Below are positions 7,331 to 14,283 of a DNA stretch of 14,906 nt, in pieces (the stretch's first letter is position 1; every line of letters starts with the position of its first letter). The DNA is from DATARH01 sp035504075 (GTDB lineage: Bacteria; Pseudomonadota; Alphaproteobacteria; ATCC43930; CGMCC-115725). A program made the translations under genes and the position numbers. Under the pieces are notes generated by a model, which worked only from the letters and a program-made list of their open reading frames with translations, made no database searches and was not told the origin of the DNA. The stretch lies in assembly GCA_035504075.1 (NCBI GenBank), contig DATJSO010000192.1, positions 1-14,906 on the forward strand. The letters are read 5' to 3'.

Positions 7331-7668
7331 GCCTGAAGCGCATCATTACCGAACTCGGCGCCGGCAACGATCTGCACGGTGGCGACTACACGAAGGCGGC
7401 CGTGCGCGCGGTCGAGGACGCAATCCACCACAGCTCGCTGACGCTGATCCGCAGCCTCGGCATCGACGCCGCCCTGATGCAAGTCGAGGTTACGATCGGC
7501 GTGCAGCGGCCGGAGCGCGTCGCCGCCGAGCGGGTCACGGCCGCGTTGCCGCACGGCCAGGTCACGGTGCGGGTCGTCAAAGGCGGTCTCGACGTGCCGG
7601 ACGAGGCTGGCGGCGTCGGCGCGGTCATCGCCAGCGCTGCGGTCACGGTCCGCCTTGATCTACCCTGA
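7327..7668 (+). CDS. Lin0512-family protein, copy 2
   Basis: A 113-residue paralogue of the preceding protein. By eye, a little over half of the aligned residues are identical, with no gap. Shared blocks include LKRI, DYT-x-AAVRA, MQVEVTIGV-x-RP, LPHG, GGL and VRLD. The N-terminal half has ELGAGNDLHGGDYTKAAVRA, closer to the family pattern than copy 1. Two co-translated copies suggest a heteromer, or subfunctions after duplication; this is inference. The start ATG overlaps the previous stop by 4 nt, with a G-run (7315-7320) 6 nt upstream. The 3' end overlaps the tail of the opposite-strand selenoprotein gene by 9 nt, so the two transcripts converge. Confidence 0.8.
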   Translation: MSLKRIITELGAGNDLHGGDYTKAAVRAVEDAIHHSSLTLIRSLGIDAALMQVEVTIGVQRPERVAAERVTAALPHGQVTVRVVKGGLDVPDEAGGVGAVIASAAVTVRLDLP

Positions 7669-8595
7669 ACTGCGGCCGGATCTGGCGATTTCCTTCTGCC
7701 GGTCGAACTCGGCGCGGCGGCGCGCGAGCTCCTCGGGCGACAGTCGGGCGATATTGGAATAGTCGAGCTTCCAGGCAGGGTTGTTCGCCCAGCGCAGCGG
7801 CGATTGCACGGTCGTACGCGGCGCCGGAGCCGCCGCCAGCAGGCGCAGCGCAAGGTCGAGTGTGAAATCCTGCGATTGCCGGTCACCCGGCCGGCCGGCC
7901 GGGTTGCCGAGCGGAAAATCGCTGAACAGAAACCGCGGCACGCCGACATATTCGACGATGTCCTTGGCGCAGCCGAGAATGACGGTCGGGATGCCGGCGG
8001 CTTCGAGATGGCGTGCAGCCAGACTCACGGTCTGATGGCACACCGGTCAGACGGCGGCAAGGACGGCGGCGTCCACCTCGTCTTCCTTCACCCGGCGCAA
8101 CAGTTCCGGGCAGTCGCGCTCGAGCGTCGCACGTTGGCTGCGGTTGGTCGGCATGCCGTGAAAGCGCGGCGCCACCTCGCCGATCCGCCCGGCAGCCGCC
8201 AATCGCCGCAGCGCCGGCAGCGGAAACCAGCTGTTGGGGTCTTCGGCGGTCGTATGGTCGCGATCATAGGCGACGTGAGAGATGCGCAGATCGTGGTCTT
8301 GCCGGCTGTCTCCCGAATAGACCTCGTAGAACTTGGCGGCGGCGTTGTACGGCGCGCCCGGTCCCTGGTCGCCCGCGTCCGGCCGGTAGGGCGCCGCCGT
8401 CGTGACGAGCACGATGCGCGCCGCGGCGAGTTCTTTGGCCAACGCGGCAAACGGCACCGCAGCGTAATGTGCCCAGCGATAGGGCGCGCCATAGCCGAGC
8501 CGCTGGTAATAATCGCGGATGCGCTGCAGATAGGCGATCGGCGCGTCGCCATCGGGCGCCACCCCGAACCGTACCGCCTCGTCCGGATCGCTCAT
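7660..8595 (-). CDS. GrdB/PrdB-like selenoprotein (in-frame TGA read as selenocysteine)
   Basis: Reading through TGA at 8047-8049 gives one 311-residue protein that ends at a TAG. The first 182 residues contain NSWFPLPALRRLAAAGRIGE, APRFHG and a VDAAVLAAV strand. After Sec183 comes P-V-C186-H-Q-T-V-S-L-A-A-R, then LEAAGIPTVIL, KDIVEYVGVPR, FSDFPLGNPAGRPGD and an Arg/Glu-rich tail. The match on both sides of the TGA is to the selenoprotein-B superfamily of glycine/sarcosine/betaine and D-proline reductases. Homologues there commonly carry U or C in a U/C-x-x-C-H-Q motif. U183-P-V-C186 would be a redox selenenylsulfide pair. The substrate of such short homologues is unknown; reductase partner subunits are not in the window. 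A SECIS-like hairpin follows the TGA. ATG 8595 has AGGAGG 4 nt upstream; ATG 8598 would be too close. pssA lies 74 nt upstream on the same strand. Confidence 0.85.
8010..8044 (-). promoter_or_regulatory. Bacterial SECIS-like hairpin
   Basis: On the mRNA, numbering from the base after UGA, bases 3-9 (GGUGUGC) pair with 31-37 (GCACGCC), including one G-U pair. A 2x2 internal loop follows, then bases 12-17 (UCAGAC) pair with 23-28 (GUCUGG). The apical loop is CGUGA (18-22), with G at its second position. Seventeen nucleotides separate UGA from the loop. These features fit the bacterial SECIS consensus: a hairpin just 3' of UGA, a small loop and a G in the first two loop positions. It lies wholly inside the coding region, as bacterial SECIS elements do. 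Confidence 0.75.
8047..8049 (-). other. In-frame UGA, proposed selenocysteine codon
   Basis: The codon order is GCC GTC TGA CCG GTG TGC CAT. The TGA sits where homologues place the first residue of the U/C-x-x-C-H redox motif, and family homology continues without a frame change on both sides. This is recoding, not termination, if the genome has the selABCD machinery; none of it is in this window. Confidence 0.82.
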
Positions 8596-8669
8596 CATCC
8601 CTCCTCTCGGCACATCGACGCGAATGCCCGAATGAAATCGTATCACCGCCTCGGCTGCTGCGATGCCCG

Positions 8670-9560
8670 TCAATGCCGCCATTCGTGCGGCGGCGGTGCG
8701 ATTCCGCCCGTCGGCAGGCGCGGGGCCGTCGTCGGCAGGGCAGGCGCCGCCGCCGCAGCCGGCGCGCCGGCAGTTGCAGCGGTCGCGCGCTGCAGCCGGT
8801 AGGAGGCGTGCAGGGTCAGCGGGATCGACCCGAGATAGACCGCGCCGATCGCGATCAGTGTCGGCCACGGCGCTGTCGTGAAGAACGCCGTCAGCAGGCC
8901 GATGCCGAGCAGGGTCGGCACGACCAGACGATGCGGTATGCGGATGCGCTTCAAGGATACCGTCGGCACCGTGCTGATCATCAGCAGCGCGATGGCGGCG
9001 ATCCACACGCCGTTGAGATAAGGCGATCGCGCGATCCAGTCGCCCCACTCAAAGCCGCAGAACATCGGCAGCATCAGCAACCCGGCGCCGGCCGGCGCCG
9101 GCGCGCCGCTGAAAAAATTCGCCCGCCACGGCGGCGGCGGTTCTGCGGCCAATTCGGTGTTGAAGCGCGCCAGCCGGAGGGCGCAGCACACGGTGTAGAA
9201 CAACACGATGGCCCAGCCGAGGCTGTGCCATCGCGCCATTGTCCACAGGTAGAGCAGCGCCGCCGGCGCGACGCCGAAGCTGATGAAGTCCGCCAGGCTG
9301 TCGAGTTCGGCGCCGAACCGCGATGTCGCGTTGAGCAACCGGGCGAGGCGGCCGTCGAGGCCGTCGAAAATGCCAGCGGCGATGATCGCAAAGACCGCGT
9401 AGCGGAACTTGCCGTTCATCGCAAAGCGGATTGCCGTCATGCCGGCGCACAGCGCCAGCAGCGTCAGGACGCTCGGCACCATGCGATTGACCGAGAAAGG
9501 CGACAGGCGCCGGCGCGACCGCATGCGCGACCGCCGCATTCTCGGTCGGGACGGTCGCAT
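8670..9560 (-). CDS. pssA: CDP-diacylglycerol--serine O-phosphatidyltransferase
   Basis: A 296-residue integral membrane enzyme. The CDP-alcohol phosphatidyltransferase signature D-G-L-D-G-R-L-A-R, eight residues, G-A-E-L-D-S-L-A-D is complete, followed by FISFGVAPAALLY. That combination is typical of PssA, which makes phosphatidylserine from CDP-diacylglycerol and serine, the first step to phosphatidylethanolamine. Several hydrophobic segments follow (LGWAIVLFYTVCCALRLARF, a VWIAAIALLMI stretch, and LVVPTLLGIGLLTAFF). The N-terminus is strongly Arg-rich, and the C-terminal 40 residues are an Ala/Pro tail not needed for catalysis. ATG 9560 is preferred: GAGGAG lies 6 nt upstream, while ATG 9566 would abut it. 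The usual partner psd is not adjacent on the visible upstream side. It is divergent from the flavin oxidoreductase gene. The selenoprotein gene follows on the same strand. Confidence 0.92.
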   Translation of the reverse strand: MRPSRPRMRRSRMRSRRRLSPFSVNRMVPSVLTLLALCAGMTAIRFAMNGKFRYAVFAIIAAGIFDGLDGRLARLLNATSRFGAELDSLADFISFGVAPAALLYLWTMARWHSLGWAIVLFYTVCCALRLARFNTELAAEPPPPWRANFFSGAPAPAGAGLLMLPMFCGFEWGDWIARSPYLNGVWIAAIALLMISTVPTVSLKRIRIPHRLVVPTLLGIGLLTAFFTTAPWPTLIAIGAVYLGSIPLTLHASYRLQRATAATAGAPAAAAAPALPTTAPRLPTGGIAPPPHEWRH

Positions 9561-9759
9561 CGCCATCTCCTCGCATTCCTTCTTGTCGCATATCGTACAC
9601 GATTTCGGGTGCGCGAGGGCGGCAGAGTGGGCGCGCCCACTGCCCGGCACGGCGGCGCCGGCGATGCCGCATTGCTATGGCAGCGATAGGATAGCGGCAT
9701 TTTGCATATCGAAGCGCAGCGCGTAGTTTCGCGCCGAGCAAGACGAGGAGCAAGCGACG

Positions 9760-10803
9760 ATGCGGTTCGGATTGTTCGGCAGCGCCCAGGCGCGCCGCCC
9801 TGCCCCCGGCGCCGAATTGACCGACAGCAGCCAGGGCTTTCGCGAGTGGATCGAGAACAATGTCGAAGCCGAAGCCCTCGGCTTCCACTCGACGTTTGTC
9901 GTCGAGCATCATTTCACCGGCTTCGGCCAGGTCTCGGCAAGCCTCAACCTGCTGACCTGGCTCGGCGCCCGCACATCGACGCTGCGCCTCGGCACCGCCG
10001 TTCTGGTCTTGCCGTGGCACAACCCGGTGCTGCTCGCCGAGCAGGCCGCGACGCTCGACCTGCTGTCCGGCGGGCGGCTCGATTTCGGCGTCGGCAAGGG
10101 CTACCGCTACAACGAATTCGCCGGGTTCTGCGTCGCGATGGAAGAGGCCGATACCCGCTTTGACGAGGCGATGGACATCATCACGAAGGCCTTTATCTCG
10201 GACGAGCCGTTCAGCCATTGCGGCCGCCATTGGCAATACGACAACATCGTCGTCGAGCCGCCCTCGGCGCAGCGGCCGCACCCGCCGTTCTGGATGGGTG
10301 CCGGCAGCGAGCGCTCGGTGCGGCAGGTCGCCGAGCGCGGCTACAACCTGCTGCTCGGACAATATGATCTGGCCGACGACGTGCTCCGCCACGTCGCCCA
10401 GTTCCGGCGCGACGGCGAGACGCGCGGCCGCAAATGGGACCCGATGTCGGTCGGCGTGGCCCGCGCGGTGCATTTTGCCGACACGCCCGACGAGCTTGAG
10501 GCCGCCTATGTTCGCCGCTTCCAGGGCCATCTGCGCATCAACAAATTGGCCGAGCGGCCGGGCGACGAACGTGAACGCTTTGCCCGGCACGATGAAGCCG
10601 AAGTGCGCCGCCTGTGCGACGAGACCGCAATCTTCGGCACGCCGGACCAGATCGCGGCCAAGCTCGGCGCGCTGCGGCAGGGCGGGGTCGAGTACGTGCT
10701 GATCAATTTCGGCGGCTCGCGCCAGAACATCCGCCGCTTTGCACGCGAGGTCATGCCGGCCTTGGCAACCCCGGCGCCGGCCCTGGCCGCCGCTGCCAAA
10801 TAA
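9760..10803 (+). CDS. LLM-class flavin-dependent oxidoreductase (luciferase-like)
   Basis: A 347-residue cytoplasmic TIM-barrel protein of the bacterial luciferase-like superfamily. Visible signatures are MRFGLFGS at the start, the FVVEHHFTGFG strand, RLGTAVLVLPWHNPVLLAEQ, LDLLSGGRLDFGVGKGYR and PPFWMGAGSERSV, then FGTPDQIAAKLGAL and VEYVLINFGG near the C-terminus. Members use reduced FMN or F420 with oxygen or other acceptors; the substrate cannot be told from sequence. Length is normal for the family. The ATG at 9760 has GAGGAG 9 nt upstream. It has its own promoter region in the 199-nt divergent gap with pssA, where I see no clear -35/-10 pair. It converges on ureG, 46 nt away. Confidence 0.88.
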   Translation: MRFGLFGSAQARRPAPGAELTDSSQGFREWIENNVEAEALGFHSTFVVEHHFTGFGQVSASLNLLTWLGARTSTLRLGTAVLVLPWHNPVLLAEQAATLDLLSGGRLDFGVGKGYRYNEFAGFCVAMEEADTRFDEAMDIITKAFISDEPFSHCGRHWQYDNIVVEPPSAQRPHPPFWMGAGSERSVRQVAERGYNLLLGQYDLADDVLRHVAQFRRDGETRGRKWDPMSVGVARAVHFADTPDELEAAYVRRFQGHLRINKLAERPGDERERFARHDEAEVRRLCDETAIFGTPDQIAAKLGALRQGGVEYVLINFGGSRQNIRRFAREVMPALATPAPALAAAAK

Positions 10804-10810
10804 CGCGGCG

Positions 10811-10842
10811 GCGTTCGGCGACAAACCGGCGCTCGCCGACGC
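10811..10842. terminator. Hairpin between convergent LLM oxidoreductase and ureG
   Basis: GCGT-T-CGGCG on the left pairs with CGCCGACGC (10834-10842) as nine base pairs with one bulged T, around a loop of about 13 nt. It lies between the two converging stop codons. No T-run accompanies it, so it is a weak bidirectional terminator candidate. Confidence 0.3.
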
Positions 10843-10849
10843 GCCAAGT

Positions 10850-11454
<605 letters not shown>

Positions 11455-11458
<4 letters not shown>

Positions 11459-12147
11459 GAGCGGAACAGCCTCGAATATTGCGTCTCGTGTGCGATCGAC
11501 ATCAGGTCGGCGGCGAAGGTCGCGGCGCCAAAATCGCTCCCCTCGCGGCGCAGCGCCGCGGCGGCCGCGCCGGCGATGACCGGCTCCAGCGACGCCAGGA
11601 TGCGCTGGCCGTCGGTCTGGCCGACGAGGCCGAGGCGCAGTCCGACCGCGATCAGATTGGCCGCGAACGCCTGGAGGTAGCCGGTCAAGGCGTCGCCGAG
11701 CCCGATTGCGGCGCGCGCCGCCGCTGCGCCGAAAACTGCCGAGTGACAAGCGCCGTCTTCCGGCCGCCATCCGGCGAGAACGGCGTCGGGCCAGGCGGCG
11801 CGGCATGCGGCAAGGAAGGCCGCGCCCTGTTGCGCCGCTTCGAGCGCGAGTTCGGCGGTCGGGCGATAGGCGACGCCGCGGGCGTTGGCGCGGGTCAGCG
11901 CGTCGAGGTCGCCGGCAGCGGCCGCACGATAGGCCGCACGCAGGATGTCGGCGTCGATGCGGCCGCCGCCGCTGCGCACGATTGCCGCAACCCAGGCCTC
12001 AAGGTTCGCGCGGTCGTAGACGGCGCCGGCCGCCGCGGCGGCTTCCAGCCCATGCGAGTAGCTGAACGCACCGGTCGGAAACCCCGGCGACAGCCATGCC
12101 AGCAAGCGATAGAGGCCCGCGCCGGCGCGCCGCTCAGGCCGCGTCAT
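11455..12147 (-). CDS. ureF: Urease accessory protein UreF
   Basis: A 230-residue, Ala-rich all-helical protein. The conserved N-terminal block WLSPGFPTGAFSYSHGLE and the C-terminal SIAHETQYSRLFRS identify UreF, which bridges UreD/H and UreG in the urease activation complex and acts as a gate for nickel insertion. The ATG at 12147 begins directly before the conserved region; GGAG lies 2 nt upstream, closer than ideal. The frame extends upstream, but that stretch shows no UreE-like sequence and overlaps the hsp20 gene. ureG follows with a 4-nt overlap. Genes ureABC, ureD and ureE are not in the window, so this pair sits apart from the structural genes. Confidence 0.93.
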
Positions 12148-12218
12148 GGCTCCGCCACCCGCGTTCGCAGCGGCGCTGTCATACGCCCGCCGAGGCATGG
12201 CGGGAACCGCCGCGGGCG

Positions 12219-12278
12219 CCCGCCGTTGGCGGGGCAAAGCAGCAAAGCGACGACGAAAGACGGCCGGCATCCGGCCGT
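12219..12278. other. Two tight hairpins in the ureF/hsp20 divergent region
   Basis: CCCGCC-GTT-GGCGGG (12219-12233) and ACGGCCGG-CAT-CCGGCCGT (12260-12278) are perfect stems of 6 and 8 bp, each with a 3-nt loop. They lie 45-104 nt upstream of the hsp20 start codon. No T-run follows either. They could be leader RNA structure or operator palindromes; the 175-nt region shows no CIRCE element and no obvious RpoH-type promoter. Confidence 0.4.
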
Positions 12279-12322
12279 AAACGGCGCCGCGCCACAGCCA
12301 GCAAGCGCGAAAGGAGCGAATA

Positions 12323-12865
12323 ATGGCCGATACCCATTTCGACGTGCAGCGCCAGCAGACCGATGCACCCGCACGGCAGCGCGAAAGCCGCCCGGCAGCG
12401 AGCGATCCGTTTCGCGACATGCGCCGCGAGATGAACCGCATGTTTGACCGCTTCCTGCGCGGCGGCTTCGGCTTGCCGTCGGCATGGCGCGACGAAGGCG
12501 AGCAGTGGCCGGGCGAGGGCGCTTTCGATGTTGCGGCGCCGGCGATCGATTTTGCCGAGGACGACAAGGCGTTTCACCTGACAGCCGAATTGCCTGGCCT
12601 GTCGGAACAGGATGTTGACCTGCAACTCGCCGACGACGTGCTGACGATCCGCGGTGAAAAGCACGAGGAAAAGGACGAAAAAGACAAGAATTACCATTGG
12701 TCGGAACGCCGCTTCGGCGCCTTCCGCCGCGTGATCCGCCTGCCGCAGCATGTCGACCGCGACAAGATCGAGGCGAATTTCAAGAACGGCATCCTGACGG
12801 TGACATTGCCGAAGACCGCCGACGCAATGCAACGCCAGAAGAAGATCGAGGTGAAGGGGCAGTAG
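12323..12865 (+). CDS. Hsp20/alpha-crystallin small heat-shock protein
   Basis: A 180-residue cytoplasmic chaperone. A polar N-terminal region (1-65) contains DPFRDMRREMNRMFDRF. The alpha-crystallin domain spans about 68-172, with AIDFAEDDKAFHLTAELPGL, VDLQLADDVLTIRGEK, a charged EEKDEKDKNYHWSERRFGAF loop, RVIRLP and the conserved GILTVTLPK. The tail ends KKIEVKGQ, an I-x-V form of the C-terminal anchoring motif. Such proteins hold unfolding proteins for refolding by DnaK/ClpB. The ATG at 12323 has AAGGAG 6 nt upstream. It is divergent from ureF and converges with the DUF364 gene, 33 nt away, with no clear terminator between. The hairpins in its leader leave the ribosome-binding site single-stranded by eye. 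Confidence 0.95.
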   Translation: MADTHFDVQRQQTDAPARQRESRPAASDPFRDMRREMNRMFDRFLRGGFGLPSAWRDEGEQWPGEGAFDVAAPAIDFAEDDKAFHLTAELPGLSEQDVDLQLADDVLTIRGEKHEEKDEKDKNYHWSERRFGAFRRVIRLPQHVDRDKIEANFKNGILTVTLPKTADAMQRQKKIEVKGQ

Positions 12866-12898
12866 TCATCAGGAGATGGCGACCGAAAGGATTGCACA

Positions 12899-13768
12899 TC
12901 ACGCGGCCTTGCCGCGAGGCACCGCCTCGCGGCGGGCGAGGGCGACCTTCTCGGCCGAGCGGCCGAAGAAATGGTAGCCGGAGCCGCCTTCGGCCAAAAG
13001 CTCGAGGAAGGCGTCGGGGTCGGTGATGCGGACCGATCCCAGGATGTCGGCGCCGCGTCGCAGGAACGCGTCGGGAAAAACCCCGACCGTCGGTCCGACC
13101 ATCGTGACGCGGGCGTCGGGCCGCGCCCACGCCAGCAGGTTTTCGAGCGTGTCGTTGAGCAATGTCGTACCGGTAATCAGCACGACGTCGCCCTGCGGGA
13201 TGACCATGCGTGCCTGTTCGGCCGGGCGGAAGAACGGCATCTCGTCGGCCTTCAGCGTCGCCGGATCCTGCTCCAGCACGAGATAAGGTAGGCCGCGCCG
13301 CTTCAATTCTTTCAGAAACGGCACGAATGCGCCGACGACGACGGTCCGCTCGCCGACGCGAAAATCATTGGCGTCGAACGCATCGAGGCCGCGGCGCAAT
13401 TCGACAAGCGGGTGCGGCCGCACTTCCCAGCAGCGCTCGGCCAAGGCATTCAGCGTCGCGATGCCGACGGCGCGGCGGATGCCGTGCCCGGAAAACACGT
13501 CGCGCAACAATTCGCGCGCCGGCCGTCCCCGCATTTTGCCGGGAAACGGCATCGCCAGCGCCGACGACGGACAACAAACCGCTTCCGGAATCGTCTTGAT
13601 CGGTGTCGCGCAGGCGCCGGCATGCCCGGTCGAGAGCTTGACACCGGTGAAGAACAGGCCGATTACCGCCCGCTCGACCGTGATCCCGTCCAGTTCGGCG
13701 CCGAGAATGTCCGTGACGCCGGCGACCGTCTCGTTCAGGATGCCTGCCGATACAACATCGCTGTCCAC
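12899..13768 (-). CDS. DUF4213/DUF364 Rossmann-like protein (putative metal chelation)
   Basis: A 289-residue protein in two parts. The N-terminal DUF4213 part includes VERAVIGLFFTGVKLS, the Cys-bearing GHAGACATP and CCPSSALAMPFPG. The C-terminal DUF364 Rossmann-like part includes VVVGAFVPFLKELK, LVLEQDP, DVVLITGTTLLNDTLENLL, VTMVGPTVGVFPDAF and GSGYHFFG. The Pfam description of DUF364 is putative heavy-metal chelation; no reaction is established. I prefer GTG 13768, because GAGAGGG lies 7 nt upstream; in-frame ATG 13798 or 13801 would add 10-11 residues but lack a ribosome-binding site. Only 45 nt separate this start from the divergent FKBP gene, so their promoters must overlap. No transporter or metal enzyme is adjacent except the ureFG pair beyond hsp20. 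Confidence 0.82.
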   Translation of the reverse strand: MDSDVVSAGILNETVAGVTDILGAELDGITVERAVIGLFFTGVKLSTGHAGACATPIKTIPEAVCCPSSALAMPFPGKMRGRPARELLRDVFSGHGIRRAVGIATLNALAERCWEVRPHPLVELRRGLDAFDANDFRVGERTVVVGAFVPFLKELKRRGLPYLVLEQDPATLKADEMPFFRPAEQARMVIPQGDVVLITGTTLLNDTLENLLAWARPDARVTMVGPTVGVFPDAFLRRGADILGSVRITDPDAFLELLAEGGSGYHFFGRSAEKVALARREAVPRGKAA

Positions 13769-13813
13769 CCCAGCACCCTCTCTCAGCAACTGCCTCATCA
13801 TACCAGTGTTGCA

Positions 13814-14260
13814 ATGAAATCGACTCACTTGTTGGGCGCCGCAGCGGCGCTCGCTGTGTTTTCTCTGACCGCGCCCGCTCCGGCGACGGTGCAAGGAGCA
13901 AGCGGCAAGATGACCGAACTGGCAGACGGCCTTAAATATACCGATACGACGGTCGGCAGCGGCGCCGAAGCGACTCCCGGCCGCCAGGTCACGGTGAATT
14001 ACACCGGCTGGCTCGACGACGCCGGCAAGAAGGGCAAAAAATTCGACAGCTCCTTCGATCACGGCCAGCCGTTCACCTTCACGCTTGGCGCGCATCAGGT
14101 GATCCGTGGCTGGGACGAGGGCGTCGCCGGCATGAAGGTAGGCGGCAAGCGGACGCTGATCATTCCGCCCGATCTCGGCTACGGCGCGCGCGGCGCCCGC
14201 GGCGTCATCCCGCCGAACGCGACGCTGATGTTCGACGTCGAACTGCTGAAGGTGGAGTGA
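13814..14260 (+). CDS. Exported FKBP-type peptidyl-prolyl cis-trans isomerase
   Basis: A 148-residue protein. A signal peptide (MKSTHLLGAAAALAVFSLTA and a short Ala/Pro stretch, cut near residue 25-30) is followed by one FKBP domain. Signature segments are VTVNYTGWL, KFDSSFDHGQPFTFTLG, VIRGWDEGVAGMKVGGKR, LIIPPDLGYGARGARGVIPP and LMFDVELLKVE. These hold the usual active-site Tyr, Asp, Phe, Val-Ile, Trp and Tyr, so it should be catalytically competent and act in the periplasm on proline-limited folding. The start at ATG 13814 places the signal peptide correctly, though no clear Shine-Dalgarno sequence precedes it. A lytic transglycosylase gene follows 23 nt downstream on the same strand, so co-transcription is likely. 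Confidence 0.95.
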   Translation: MKSTHLLGAAAALAVFSLTAPAPATVQGASGKMTELADGLKYTDTTVGSGAEATPGRQVTVNYTGWLDDAGKKGKKFDSSFDHGQPFTFTLGAHQVIRGWDEGVAGMKVGGKRTLIIPPDLGYGARGARGVIPPNATLMFDVELLKVE

Positions 14261-14283
14261 GCGGGCGGCGCGGCGGCGGGTCC

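Noticed and set aside
7660..8049. Selenoprotein region as a pseudogene or sequencing error
   Set aside because: There is a single TGA exactly at the redox Sec/Cys position, no frameshift, family homology on both sides and a SECIS-like hairpin. A random nonsense mutation is unlikely to meet all of these.
8047..9048. A 333-residue minus-strand frame ending at the TGA, taken as a stand-alone gene
   Set aside because: Its first 150 residues lie antiparallel in the pssA region, in a different frame from PssA, and have no family signal. The real gene starts at 8595, where the ribosome-binding site is, and continues through the TGA.
9049..10824. Long 591-residue minus-strand frame opposite the LLM oxidoreductase and pssA
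   Set aside because: GC-rich antisense shadow: the LLM family motifs are on the plus strand with a good ribosome-binding site, and this frame contains no family motif apart from chance.
12148..12322. ROSE-type RNA thermometer or CIRCE operator at hsp20
   Set aside because: No pyrimidine-rich segment able to mask AAGGAG is visible, and the CIRCE inverted repeat is absent.
11479..12447. 322-residue plus-strand frame opposite ureF/ureG
   Set aside because: Antisense shadow of clear ureF and ureG, and it also overlaps hsp20 in another frame.
12148..12567. ureE remnant upstream of ureF
   Set aside because: The upstream extension of the ureF frame has no UreE-like or His-rich sequence and lies over hsp20.
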